Assembly: GCF_009762775.1 (NCBI RefSeq)
Contig: NZ_CP046401.1
Location: forward strand, 4,612,001-4,676,000
Reading direction: 5' to 3'
From: Maribellus comscasis
GTDB lineage: Bacteria > Bacteroidota > Bacteroidia > Bacteroidales > Prolixibacteraceae
DNA: 64,000 nucleotides
The notes under the pieces are model-generated. The model saw only the letters and a list, made by a program, of their open reading frames with translations. It ran no database searches and was not told where the DNA came from. Shown here in pieces: positions 1 through 7,624 of the stretch (positions are counted from its first letter, which is position 1; every line of letters starts with the position of its first letter). The translations under genes and the position numbers were made by a program.

Positions 1-111
1 ATTCGAGAACTCCCTTTCTCATTTGTGCTTTTGTGTTTTCTATTTTCATGGCGCTGTCTTTTTAAATTGTTAATAATTTTTCTGATACCAAAACCTGGGG
101 GCCGGGTTGTT

Positions 112-705
112 TTAAGCAACCCAGTTTTTATCAGATATCATCCAGCTTTCCAGTTCGAGTGGTTGTTCCTCTGTTTCAATTGTGTCGAAATTGTATTCCT
201 CCAACATCCAGTTTTCGAGTTCCAATGGTTTTTCCGTTTCTTTAATAAATTCGATAGATGAATTTTCAAAATTAGTTTCGTCAATCATCCAGTTTTCGAG
301 TTCGAGTGCTTCCTCAACCTCTACTTCCATAGCAAAACTGGTTTTGTTGAAAGAGTTTGTGCTTGTCATCCAATCTTCCAGATTAAGCGGAGCTTCCACT
401 TCATTCTCAAAATTGAATGTACTTTCAAAACTACCTTCATCGGTCATCCAGTTTTCCAGTTCCAAAGCTTCTTCTGTTTCTGTATAAATGGCTGAAAAGT
501 CAGCTGCTGAAGAAGCATGTGTTTCAGTTTTCATTGCTTTTGGATTGTTATCTACCATGGCTGTTGCAATGGTATTAAAACTACTGTTTTCAAATAACGA
601 CCTCCAAAAATCCTGCGCATTTACTGTAATACTTATCAGTACTAAGCTCATTCCTGCTGCTAACGTTTTTGTAATTGCTTTCTGAACATTGTTTTTTGTT
701 TTCAT
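112..705 (-). CDS. Exported acidic protein with five LELENWM-type repeats
   Basis: I do not recognise this as a named family. From the chosen ATG the product is about 197 residues: a Sec signal peptide of roughly 31 residues ending near VNA-QD, a short linker, then a very acidic, cysteine-free region holding five copies of a nine-residue core of the form (E/K/Q)(A/P)L-x-LE-(N/D/S)-WM. The copies are spaced 26, 27, 27 and 22 residues apart and are followed by a short C-terminal tail. The open frame extends upstream to 759, but that extension (Lys/Asn/Gln-rich, no hydrophobic segment) would bury the signal peptide, so I start at 705. It is divergent from the transaldolase gene. The regular Trp-Met repeats suggest a secreted peptide precursor or a binding/adhesive polypeptide, but this is speculation. 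Confidence 0.72.
   Translation of the reverse strand: MKTKNNVQKAITKTLAAGMSLVLISITVNAQDFWRSLFENSSFNTIATAMVDNNPKAMKTETHASSAADFSAIYTETEEALELENWMTDEGSFESTFNFENEVEAPLNLEDWMTSTNSFNKTSFAMEVEVEEALELENWMIDETNFENSSIEFIKETEKPLELENWMLEEYNFDTIETEEQPLELESWMISDKNWVA
139..471 (-). repeat. Five in-gene repeats encoding LELENWM cores
   Basis: On the plus strand the repeats appear as recurrent blocks reading catccagttttcgagttc or close variants, about 66 to 81 bases apart. Read on the minus strand they encode the repeated nine-residue core of the exported protein. The cores are more conserved than the linkers in both DNA and protein, which fits internal duplication under selection on the core. Confidence 0.8.
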
Positions 706-759
706 GACTTTGTCTCCTGTTTTTTGTTTTCTGTTATTATTCTGTTTTCTGTTTTTCAA

Positions 760-1115
760 ACTTTCAATCTTATGACGCTCTTTTTTGTTTTATGTTACAC
801 TTTGTATAGAACTTTTTTTTGTCTGCTACCATTCTTAAAATGGATTATTGTAATACAAATATATGAATAAAAAATAGAACTATGCAATACAAAGTACTAT
901 AATTTTTTAAAAATGTTTTGTTTTTCGTGTATATAATTCTCATAATCAGCGATTTAATTTTATATGATTTTTATCATGTTTTTAGAGGTGCTACTAATTG
1001 TTCGGGAAAAATGATAGAAATTGTATTAATTATTTTCTGTTAAAAGCCGATGTATGCTTAAACAATTTTTGAAGTTTTACTATTTAAGTAAGTATAAGAC
1101 AGTAAAAAAAAGATT
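760..1115. other. Divergent intergenic region, AT-rich
   Basis: This 356-base stretch separates the repeat-protein gene from the transaldolase gene. It is strongly AT-rich, holds the candidate minus-strand promoter at 856-887, and presumably also the transaldolase promoter, for which I see no good TAnnTTTG box. No convincing gene or RNA structure was seen. Confidence 0.6.
856..887 (-). promoter_or_regulatory. Candidate Bacteroidota promoter for the repeat protein
   Basis: On the minus strand the -7 box reads TATATTTG (856-863), an exact TAnnTTTG match. A TTG at 885-887 lies 21 bases upstream as a possible -33 element. The leader to the start codon at 705 would be about 140 bases. The -33 match is minimal and the DNA is AT-rich, so a chance match is possible. 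Confidence 0.35.
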
Positions 1116-2339
1116 ATGGATAAGGTTTTAAAAGAGAAAATAAAAGCATTTATTTTAAAAGGAGTTGAAGATAAACCGATAGTTGCTAAAGAGGATACAT
1201 TTTGGAAAGCGTTGCGAAACGTGGGAACCGAATTATGGCTCGACACTGGTGACGTGGATGAAGCCGAAAGAATATGGACAGCGGAAATGACTGCCCTGAC
1301 CACCAACAACACCTTGGTAAATAAAGAAATACAAAAGGGAATTTATGATTCCTTTATTTCTGAGGCTAAAGAAATTGTAAGATCGCTTCCTTTAAAACAA
1401 CAGATCGTTGAAATTGCATTTATTCTCAACGCCCGGCATGGATTGCGTCTCGCAAAAAAGTTTGGCGGCTTTGTGAGTGTTGAATTGCATACCGACACCG
1501 CACACGATAAAGATGCAATTATTGATTACGGTTTAAGATATTTTGAAATCAATCCAAAACAATTTATTGTAAAAGTTCCTTACACGGCAACCGGTTTGAT
1601 AGCCGCCCGTAAATTGAAGGAGAAAGGAGTGAGAATCAATTTTACACTTGAATTTTCGGCCCGGCAAAACGTAATGGTGGCAGCTGTTACCAAACCTGAT
1701 TATTTAAATGTTTTTCTGGGAAGAATCGGGGCTTACATTAAAAACAATGGTTTAGGTGACGGTTCCGGGGCAGGAGAGCGAACCGTTATTTCAACCCAAC
1801 GATGGGTTACTGAACTTTCGCGGGATAATTCCAAACCTACCAAATTGATCGCCGCCAGTATGAGAAACTATGAGCAGTTGGTTGACCTGGCCGGAGTAAA
1901 TGTGTTTACCATGCCAACAAAAGTGGCCGGTGAGGGAAGAGAAAAACTGGATGGAAAATTTGAATCAAAATTAAACAAAGTTTATCCGGTTGATTTAAAT
2001 AAAAAAGCGCCGCAATATTTCCCTGAAAAATTGTGGGAAGTATCCTCAAAAGAAGTTGAACTGGCAAAGGAATTGGATAAAAATTGTCCGGAAACAGGAG
2101 ATGAATTGGTTGAAAGAGCGCATGCTGCCGGTTGCGGTGATATGTTCCCCAGGCTAAACAAAGAGGATTTGGAGTTTATTTCATCTGACGGTAAAATCCC
2201 AAAACACGAGCGTTGGGCAGAAAGAATAAAATTTGGTGAACTTGCCATCGATACTTTGCTGAATTTAGCCGGACTCGCTAGTTTCACCGCCGATCAAAAA
2301 GAGCTGGACACCAGAATTGAAAGAATAATAAAAGATTAG
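1116..2339 (+). CDS. Transaldolase family protein
   Basis: This is a class I aldolase of the transaldolase family, which transfers dihydroxyacetone units between sugar phosphates in the non-oxidative pentose phosphate pathway. The Schiff-base lysine is visible in FIVKVPYTATG (Lys153), preceded by a region with SVELHTDTAHD typical of the barrel and followed by GVRINFTLEFS and GRIGAY segments. At 407 residues it is longer than the common 317-residue TalB form because of a charged C-terminal extension of about 100 residues that I cannot assign. No signal peptide is present, so it is cytosolic. The gene is monocistronic, ends 17 bases before the convergent methyltransferase gene and has no visible regulatory site. 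Substrate preference cannot be read from sequence. Confidence 0.9.
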   Translation: MDKVLKEKIKAFILKGVEDKPIVAKEDTFWKALRNVGTELWLDTGDVDEAERIWTAEMTALTTNNTLVNKEIQKGIYDSFISEAKEIVRSLPLKQQIVEIAFILNARHGLRLAKKFGGFVSVELHTDTAHDKDAIIDYGLRYFEINPKQFIVKVPYTATGLIAARKLKEKGVRINFTLEFSARQNVMVAAVTKPDYLNVFLGRIGAYIKNNGLGDGSGAGERTVISTQRWVTELSRDNSKPTKLIAASMRNYEQLVDLAGVNVFTMPTKVAGEGREKLDGKFESKLNKVYPVDLNKKAPQYFPEKLWEVSSKEVELAKELDKNCPETGDELVERAHAAGCGDMFPRLNKEDLEFISSDGKIPKHERWAERIKFGELAIDTLLNLAGLASFTADQKELDTRIERIIKD

Positions 2340-2356
2340 TGTCCGGATTTTGTGAT

Positions 2357-3022
2357 CTAATTTTTGTTTGTTTTGTAACTGATTGAAACACCGCCTCCTT
2401 TGTTGTTATAAGTTGTTTCAAAATTGGAGAGCGACTCAATATATTCCACAAATTCACCGATGCCTGACATTCTTCTTCCCTGTGTAATATTGTGGGCAGT
2501 AAAACAACCACCAACTTTCATTTTGGGCGCAATATCTACAAAATAATTTTTGTACCATGTTTTGTCAGCATCACTAAAAACAAAATCGATGGGGCCTTTT
2601 AGTTGAGGTATCAGCTTGTGTGCGTCGCCTAAACGGGCATCCACATATTCAGCAACACCGGCTTCTTTAAAGTTAGCGAGCGCTTCCTTATGTCGCTGTT
2701 CGTCAATTTCAAAAGTAATTAATTTACCCCCGGTTTTACTTAATGCCCATGCAATCCAAACCCCCGAGTGTCCGGTTGAAGTGCCAATCTCAACCGCATT
2801 TTTATAACCGTTTTCTACAATAATATCAAACAGTAACTGGCCGTCAGACGCTGGTACATTCATATCTCTCCACGAGTATCGCTTATCCGACAGAAAAGCT
2901 TTTACTTTTTTATCCAGTTCCGGATTCTCATTCAAATTTTGTGAAAAAACTGCCTGGTTGATAAACAGTACGCATATTACCGACAAAACCAGATGATAGT
3001 GAAGTCGAATTTTCGTTTTCAT
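2357..3022 (-). CDS. Class I SAM-dependent O-methyltransferase with signal peptide
   Basis: From the ATG at 3022 the product is about 221 residues. A hydrophobic segment ends at QAVFSQ and looks like a Sec signal peptide. A Rossmann methyltransferase domain of the caffeoyl-CoA/catechol O-methyltransferase type follows: motif I VEIGTSTGHSG (about 77-87), an acidic strand end ITFEIDE, GDAHKLIPQ, and FVFSDADKTWYKNYF with the usual metal-site aspartates. The open frame continues to 3079, but those residues precede the signal peptide and are unlikely to be translated. Such enzymes are normally cytosolic, so the apparent export signal is odd. The gene is convergent with transaldolase, and its substrate is unknown. 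Confidence 0.8.
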   Translation of the reverse strand: MKTKIRLHYHLVLSVICVLFINQAVFSQNLNENPELDKKVKAFLSDKRYSWRDMNVPASDGQLLFDIIVENGYKNAVEIGTSTGHSGVWIAWALSKTGGKLITFEIDEQRHKEALANFKEAGVAEYVDARLGDAHKLIPQLKGPIDFVFSDADKTWYKNYFVDIAPKMKVGGCFTAHNITQGRRMSGIGEFVEYIESLSNFETTYNNKGGGVSISYKTNKN

Positions 3023-3133
3023 AGATATATTTTTATGGTTTGTTATTTGTTTTGCTCTGGTTATCGTATAATAAGACAAATTGAATAATAAAAAGGTTTA
3101 AGTGTTTGAAATATAAAAGAATAATTGTGTCTT

Positions 3134-3580
3134 TTACTTTTCTTTTTTTCTGAAAGCCCGTATTGTTTTATCGGTATAAATGGTTCCAACAGTAAATAAG
3201 CAAAATACAGCCAGAAACCACACTACATTTCTTAGTTGTATTTTTTGTCTGCTGTGAAAGCCTCTGCGGCCGTAACTCCGGTCTTCAGAGTTTCTTTCAC
3301 GGATGCTTTCACGATTTCTTTGAACGACATCTGCGCTTTGCTGAGCGATGCTGTCCGACAGATTTAATAAATCAGGTCTCTCTGTCAGAGTCGACCTGTC
3401 CCAGCTGCTCCGGTCTTCAAAACCTGGTCTGCCCCGGTCAAAACCTCGCCTGAAGTTTTGTTCACTGTTTACTTGAAAAATACGGGCACTTCTTTCCCAG
3501 TAATTCAAATGGTTAAAACCAATTATCCCCCAAACAACGATTCCCAAATTGATGATTATGATGCTAATTCTTTTTGCCAT
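3134..3580 (-). CDS. Two-TM protein with Arg/Glu-rich central loop
   Basis: I do not recognise this 148-residue protein. It has a transmembrane segment near residues 5-24, a strongly charged central part rich in Arg, Asp, Ser and Glu (with repeated RGRPG/RRGF-like and RERNSEDRS motifs), and a second transmembrane segment near 117-137 followed by a basic tail. It overlaps the 3' end of the upstream DUF4405 gene by 25 bases, so the two are almost certainly co-transcribed and probably work together. The central loop is likely periplasmic. Its charge pattern hints at metal, nucleic acid or partner-protein binding, but nothing diagnostic is present. Confidence 0.65.
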   Translation of the reverse strand: MAKRISIIIINLGIVVWGIIGFNHLNYWERSARIFQVNSEQNFRRGFDRGRPGFEDRSSWDRSTLTERPDLLNLSDSIAQQSADVVQRNRESIRERNSEDRSYGRRGFHSRQKIQLRNVVWFLAVFCLFTVGTIYTDKTIRAFRKKEK

Positions 3581-4023
3581 TTTTTGTCTTTTTTAAAGTT
3601 AAATCTTTGAACTACCCATTTCCAGTGTAAACCAAGATGAATTCCAAAAAGCGCCAGTGTAATATAAGATGAGCTGGTGTGCATTACACGCCAAAACATA
3701 TGGGAGCCTCCCAGGTTGAGCCACGAAAAATCAATTGTTTTGGCAATGGCAATTCCACTAAAAATCATTAAAAACATCCCCATGAGAAGAAAAATATCCA
3801 ACACATAATTTAACCGGGCTCTTCGGGGACATCGTCTTATAAAACCCATGGTAACCTTTTTTATCCAGGTCCAGTTTAACGCCTTATGAAGCAAAAAGAA
3901 TAAACCAATTATTAAACCCGCCCATTCATGAAATACAAGTCCATAAAATGATCTTGGATCCATTAGTAACAACATGACTGCTGTCAGCGAAACATTTAAA
4001 ATGAATTTAATTTTCTTCGTCAT
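3556..4023 (-). CDS. DUF4405-type four-helix membrane protein
   Basis: This 155-residue integral membrane protein has about four transmembrane helices and the histidine pattern of the DUF4405/cytochrome b561-like group: His32 in FHEWAG, His46 in LLHKALNW, His108/His115 near the start of the last helix, and His129/His133 in GIHLGLHW. Such histidines commonly bind haem b in this fold, so a membrane electron-transfer role is plausible but inferred. It is the first gene of a two-gene unit with the overlapping Arg-rich membrane protein. The 199-base gap upstream separates it from a divergent gene. Confidence 0.75.
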   Translation of the reverse strand: MTKKIKFILNVSLTAVMLLLMDPRSFYGLVFHEWAGLIIGLFFLLHKALNWTWIKKVTMGFIRRCPRRARLNYVLDIFLLMGMFLMIFSGIAIAKTIDFSWLNLGGSHMFWRVMHTSSSYITLALFGIHLGLHWKWVVQRFNFKKDKKWQKELAS

Positions 4024-4222
4024 TGTTCTTTAATTGTATTTGCTGGTTAGATTCAATTGCGAAGGATAAGTTTAAAAACGTTTTTAGACTAAAATTGATG
4101 CATATTTTGTTTTGAGTCAGTACCAGTTGAAAAATGAGTTGTACTGTTTGAAATTATTAGTAGCTTTTGTTTACTTTTAATATTGATTTTTAGGGAACAA
4201 TTGTCGCTTAATATATAAAAAT

Positions 4223-4714
4223 ATGCCCCGAAAATTAAATACATTTAGTAATGGCGGATTTATAGAATTTAATTCCGGAAGTTTTGACGACTGGTGTGTT
4301 TACCTTACAAAGCCCGGAGGGGAGAGGTTTGCCCCAACCGATGAAAGATATTTCAGGCGGCTGAAAAAGTTGGGAAAAAAATATGGCAATCAAAAAATCT
4401 ATGATGATTTTGTTTTGATTTTTGATAAAACAACAGCACAGCTCGACAAACATATTTTTAAACAAATTACTAAAATTAGTCAATATTACAACCACGGTAG
4501 CGACCGACTCGAAATTGAAATTTGGTTTAATGTGTTGTATGCCGGAATGGTAGCAGAGGAGAACAAAGAAAAAGCTGTCCTGAAGAAAAGAATCAAACGG
4601 CTGGGAATGCACCATTTACTTATCGATAACCTTGAACCGGAAGTTGCAGCCAACTTTAGTAAAGGGGTGAAATGGCAGGCTCTCGACCGCTTGATGCGGG
4701 CAAAAGGTTTCTAA
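4223..4714 (+). CDS. Conserved-looking cytosolic protein of unknown function
   Basis: I do not recognise this 163-residue protein. It has no signal peptide or membrane segment. It begins with a compact region containing GGFIEFNSGSFDDWCVYL, continues through a basic helix rich in Lys, has an IEIWFNVLYAGMVAEENKE helix in the middle, and ends with a basic GLHHLL-like segment and WQALDRLMRAKGF. The balanced composition and codon use look like a true gene. It stands alone, ending one base before the convergent exported-protein gene. Confidence 0.7.
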   Translation: MPRKLNTFSNGGFIEFNSGSFDDWCVYLTKPGGERFAPTDERYFRRLKKLGKKYGNQKIYDDFVLIFDKTTAQLDKHIFKQITKISQYYNHGSDRLEIEIWFNVLYAGMVAEENKEKAVLKKRIKRLGMHHLLIDNLEPEVAANFSKGVKWQALDRLMRAKGF

Positions 4715-4715
4715 T

Positions 4716-5507
4716 TCACGGCAGATTGGTTTTGGCAACTTTTACACGAAGATCTTTATCAATAATGTTTTTGATTACTTCCATATTGGTGTTCCCGTAG
4801 GCTTCTGAAATGTATGGAACAATTTGTTCAAAATAGACGGCAGAGGAATTTTTTCCGCTTTGATTATTAAAAAAAACAGCCAGTTCTTCAGAAATTGCTT
4901 TTCTCGATTTGGTCGTGAGACTAAAAGTGCCAATTTCTTTCTTCTCCGCCGAAGTTATATACGTCAGTTGGAATGTGTCATCGTTGTAATCTCCGGCTAT
5001 TGAAAATGAATTATTATCAATTTTGAGATTTACTTTTTTGTTCCCCTTTAAATCGGAGAACAACAAATAATTTTTTTCATCCAGGGGTATTTTTTCCGTG
5101 TTATATAAAAATGGCATTTCATTAACAATCAAAACCTTTTCTCTAAAAAAGCCCATCAAATCGTAAACATCCTCAAACGAAGAAAAATTGTTTGAACTGC
5201 GCGTAGCAGTCATGTAATATTTATTTTGTGGAATAACAGCTTTTTTTAAGGCAACCACCCATTTTTTTGATTCCTTTTCCTGGTCGCCGGGAGAGAGCAG
5301 GAAGTAGCCATCGTTTGGCGAAAGCAGATAAATTTTATCTTCTTTCCCCGAAAAATGAAGAATATTCTCTTCGGTAAGTTTATCGCCGGTTTTTAGCGTT
5401 TTGTTATTACACAAAACTTCACCAACAACCTTTACAACATAGAAATTTTCAGCAGGTGGAAGGGAAAAAATGATTAACAAAAGCAGCAGTGCAGTTAGTG
5501 TTTTCAT
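4716..5507 (-). CDS. Exported protein of unknown function, coupled to CHASE2 gene
   Basis: This 263-residue protein starts with a clear signal peptide (about residues 1-19). The first third contains VVGEVLCNNKTLKTGDKL, which resembles small beta-rich ligand-binding folds. The rest is mixed and ends with a C-terminal helical part. No catalytic motif is recognised. Its ATG overlaps the stop region of the CHASE2 gene by four bases (ATGA), implying translational coupling and a shared function. It is probably periplasmic, where the CHASE2 domain also lies. Confidence 0.75.
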   Translation of the reverse strand: MKTLTALLLLLIIFSLPPAENFYVVKVVGEVLCNNKTLKTGDKLTEENILHFSGKEDKIYLLSPNDGYFLLSPGDQEKESKKWVVALKKAVIPQNKYYMTATRSSNNFSSFEDVYDLMGFFREKVLIVNEMPFLYNTEKIPLDEKNYLLFSDLKGNKKVNLKIDNNSFSIAGDYNDDTFQLTYITSAEKKEIGTFSLTTKSRKAISEELAVFFNNQSGKNSSAVYFEQIVPYISEAYGNTNMEVIKNIIDKDLRVKVAKTNLP

Positions 5508-6742
5508 ACCTCTATTTTATACCTGTTCTTAACAATGTCAATTCCAAATTCAACAAGCTTCAGGTACACAAAAAGTACCAGGATGTTGATGTGAATGTTG
5601 AAAAAAAGATACGACAAAATGGTTAATATTGACAAAAAAAACAGCTCATCGAGTGAATCAATAATAAAATGTATCCAACCGGAGCGAAATTTATTTTTAA
5701 GCAAATCCAGTAAATTAAAGCCTTTTCCCGTCAAAATTCTGTGGGAAATCCAGGTAAACCCGATAACAATTAGCAGCAGCCAGCCAAGCGTAATAATGTT
5801 GTCGTTATTTAAAAGTGTAAGATAAGCATTAAAAACAATGAGCATGCCCGGCATAATTCCAAAAGCGGTTTTATGCGTGTCGTTGTCAAAATCTCCAATC
5901 ATTATAATTTTACCGGCAAACATTTTTTTCAAATCTTTGGGCTCCATAAATTTTCCCAACTCCGTTATTGTACCCATATGATGTAGCGCAAAATTAGATT
6001 CATCCAGGTTTTTGCCCAGTTTGAAGTCGGTCATTCTTACTTTAAAATCTGTTATGGGAGCTTTCAGACTTATTTTGTTTCCGTCACGAAAAAACATTCC
6101 TTTTTTTGAAATAGTATTACCAGAAATTTTTTCGTACATAATTGCAGGCAGTGTTTTTTGCTCGTTGTAAACAATTGGGTATTTAAAAAACATTCCCTCA
6201 GCTGAACGATAGGTCGCCAGAGCAACCGGTAAATCAAGCACAGACTCAGGGATTTCTTTATTTTTATTTATATGAACTGCCCCTAAAATTTTGTTTCCCA
6301 TTTTGTCAAGCCGGGTCTGGAGAAGAGAATCGTCTTCCGAAGGCAAATCAAAAATCAAATCCAGAACCACAAGTTGTACATCATCTTTGTAAGGCTCTAT
6401 TAATGAAACAAGTTCTGAGAGTTGTTTTCTGTCAGTAATTTCAATTTCTTCGGGTTGAATTGCCAGTGGATCGCGATTTATCTCAATTTCAACTTTACTT
6501 TGCGACGTATTTATAAACAGAACTTCTGATGGCAGTGGTTTGGGATCGAAATTTAAAATGTCTTTTTTTATCAATGCCGTCCATTTAATTAAAAAAGCTT
6601 CATCGCCAAAAGTATACGTCATTCCCAGCCAAATATAACCCAGGGAAAGTAAGACAAAGCTGTGTGCCAAACTTATTAACCATATTTTATATTTTACAAA
6701 ATAGTTTCTAAAAAGAGATTTTATATTCTTAAATAAGGGCAT
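5504..6742 (-). CDS. CHASE2-domain membrane protein
   Basis: The 412-residue protein has an N-terminal transmembrane helix (about 20-45) and a large extracytoplasmic domain (about 50-295) with CHASE2 hallmarks: QLVVLDLIFDLPSEDDS near 130-150, GKIIMIGDFDNDTHKTAFG, and PGMLIVFNAYLTLL just before the next helix. Three further transmembrane helices follow (about 302-325, 360-380, 385-405). Canonical CHASE2 sensors continue into a kinase, cyclase or phosphatase domain. This one stops after the membrane helices, so any output must pass through partners. It is first in a two-gene operon with an exported protein and is divergent from the CHAT operon across only 96 bases. Confidence 0.83.
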   Translation of the reverse strand: MPLFKNIKSLFRNYFVKYKIWLISLAHSFVLLSLGYIWLGMTYTFGDEAFLIKWTALIKKDILNFDPKPLPSEVLFINTSQSKVEIEINRDPLAIQPEEIEITDRKQLSELVSLIEPYKDDVQLVVLDLIFDLPSEDDSLLQTRLDKMGNKILGAVHINKNKEIPESVLDLPVALATYRSAEGMFFKYPIVYNEQKTLPAIMYEKISGNTISKKGMFFRDGNKISLKAPITDFKVRMTDFKLGKNLDESNFALHHMGTITELGKFMEPKDLKKMFAGKIIMIGDFDNDTHKTAFGIMPGMLIVFNAYLTLLNNDNIITLGWLLLIVIGFTWISHRILTGKGFNLLDLLKNKFRSGWIHFIIDSLDELFFLSILTILSYLFFNIHINILVLFVYLKLVEFGIDIVKNRYKIEV

Positions 6743-6838
6743 GCAAGGTTCTTAAAATCATTTTTTTAGGTGAACAAATAAAATATCGGAAATGTTGTTT
6801 GATAAAAGATAAAAAATAATAAATCTAAAAAATCCAAC

Positions 6839-7624
6839 ATGAAAAAGTTTCCTTCTTTTGTTATTGGTTTGATTTTTCTGTCTGTCTGTTCTTTTGCTCA
6901 GCAGGATTTACAGCAACTTCGTTTTGATAATAACAAATATTATTATTTCAGGGAGCCCGGCAGAAGCGGGAATTTAAGTGTAGATGTTGCATCAAAAATT
7001 CCCGGGATTATTTTGATGTCAACGGACAGAAGTGCTGTGCGGAGAATGAATACCGGACAAACTTTTACCAACGGTCGTGGAAATCCGTTTTATTTATTTG
7101 CTGTTCCGGCGTTGTACGAGGTTTTGTTATCGGAAGATGGGAACAGGTATAAATTCGGACAAAACGGGGGTGAAGGAGATTTTAACAGTGCAGAGGTTTT
7201 GGTTTTTAGAAACAATGGAACGGCTTCAGCCATAAGTGTCGGAAGATATATTCGTCCGCCGGTAAAATTTAGTATCTCGGGAGATGAACTTTTTACGGAC
7301 CCTTCGGCTGTAAATTATGCGGCGCAGCAGTTTCTCCGGGTGGAAGCTTCGGAAAACCGGACGGCTGAAATCAGAATCAATCATCAGACAGAGAGGGGAA
7401 ATGTTTTTGTATGTATTTTTAATGAAAAAGGAGAATTTTTAGCTGAATTAAACCCGAAAGATAAAAACGATAATTCTCCCACAAAATCATTTGTTACTGC
7501 ACAAACTGTTTATGTCATTCCATTGGTAGGCAGTAAGTTTACGCGGCAGGCCAATCAGGATTTAATTCAGTTTGAAGTGGGTGATCCCAAGGAAGTAGCA
7601 ACCGTTAAGATCGAAGAAATATAA
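6839..7624 (+). CDS. Exported protein of unknown function, coupled to CHAT gene
   Basis: This 261-residue protein has a signal peptide cleaved near SFAQ-QD and a mature part that looks all-beta. It includes GRGNPFYLFAVPALYEVLL in the middle and RTAEIRINHQ plus FVCIFNEKGEFLAEL in a second domain resembling carbohydrate- or peptide-binding beta-sandwiches. I cannot assign a family. Its stop codon shares a base with the start of the CHAT protease gene (TAATG), so translation is coupled. It may be a substrate, regulator or anchor of the downstream protease. Confidence 0.75.
   Translation: MKKFPSFVIGLIFLSVCSFAQQDLQQLRFDNNKYYYFREPGRSGNLSVDVASKIPGIILMSTDRSAVRRMNTGQTFTNGRGNPFYLFAVPALYEVLLSEDGNRYKFGQNGGEGDFNSAEVLVFRNNGTASAISVGRYIRPPVKFSISGDELFTDPSAVNYAAQQFLRVEASENRTAEIRINHQTERGNVFVCIFNEKGEFLAELNPKDKNDNSPTKSFVTAQTVYVIPLVGSKFTRQANQDLIQFEVGDPKEVATVKIEEI

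Noticed and set aside
1..111. Possible gene or terminator at the left edge
   Set aside because: The short frame is hydrophobic noise. A weak hairpin near 88-106 has a mismatched stem of about five pairs and no clear T run on the minus strand.
182..487. Plus-strand Ser-rich open frame across the repeats
   Set aside because: It is the antisense shadow of the repeat protein gene; the Ser-rich text comes from the complement of Glu/Leu codons and there is no signal or family match.
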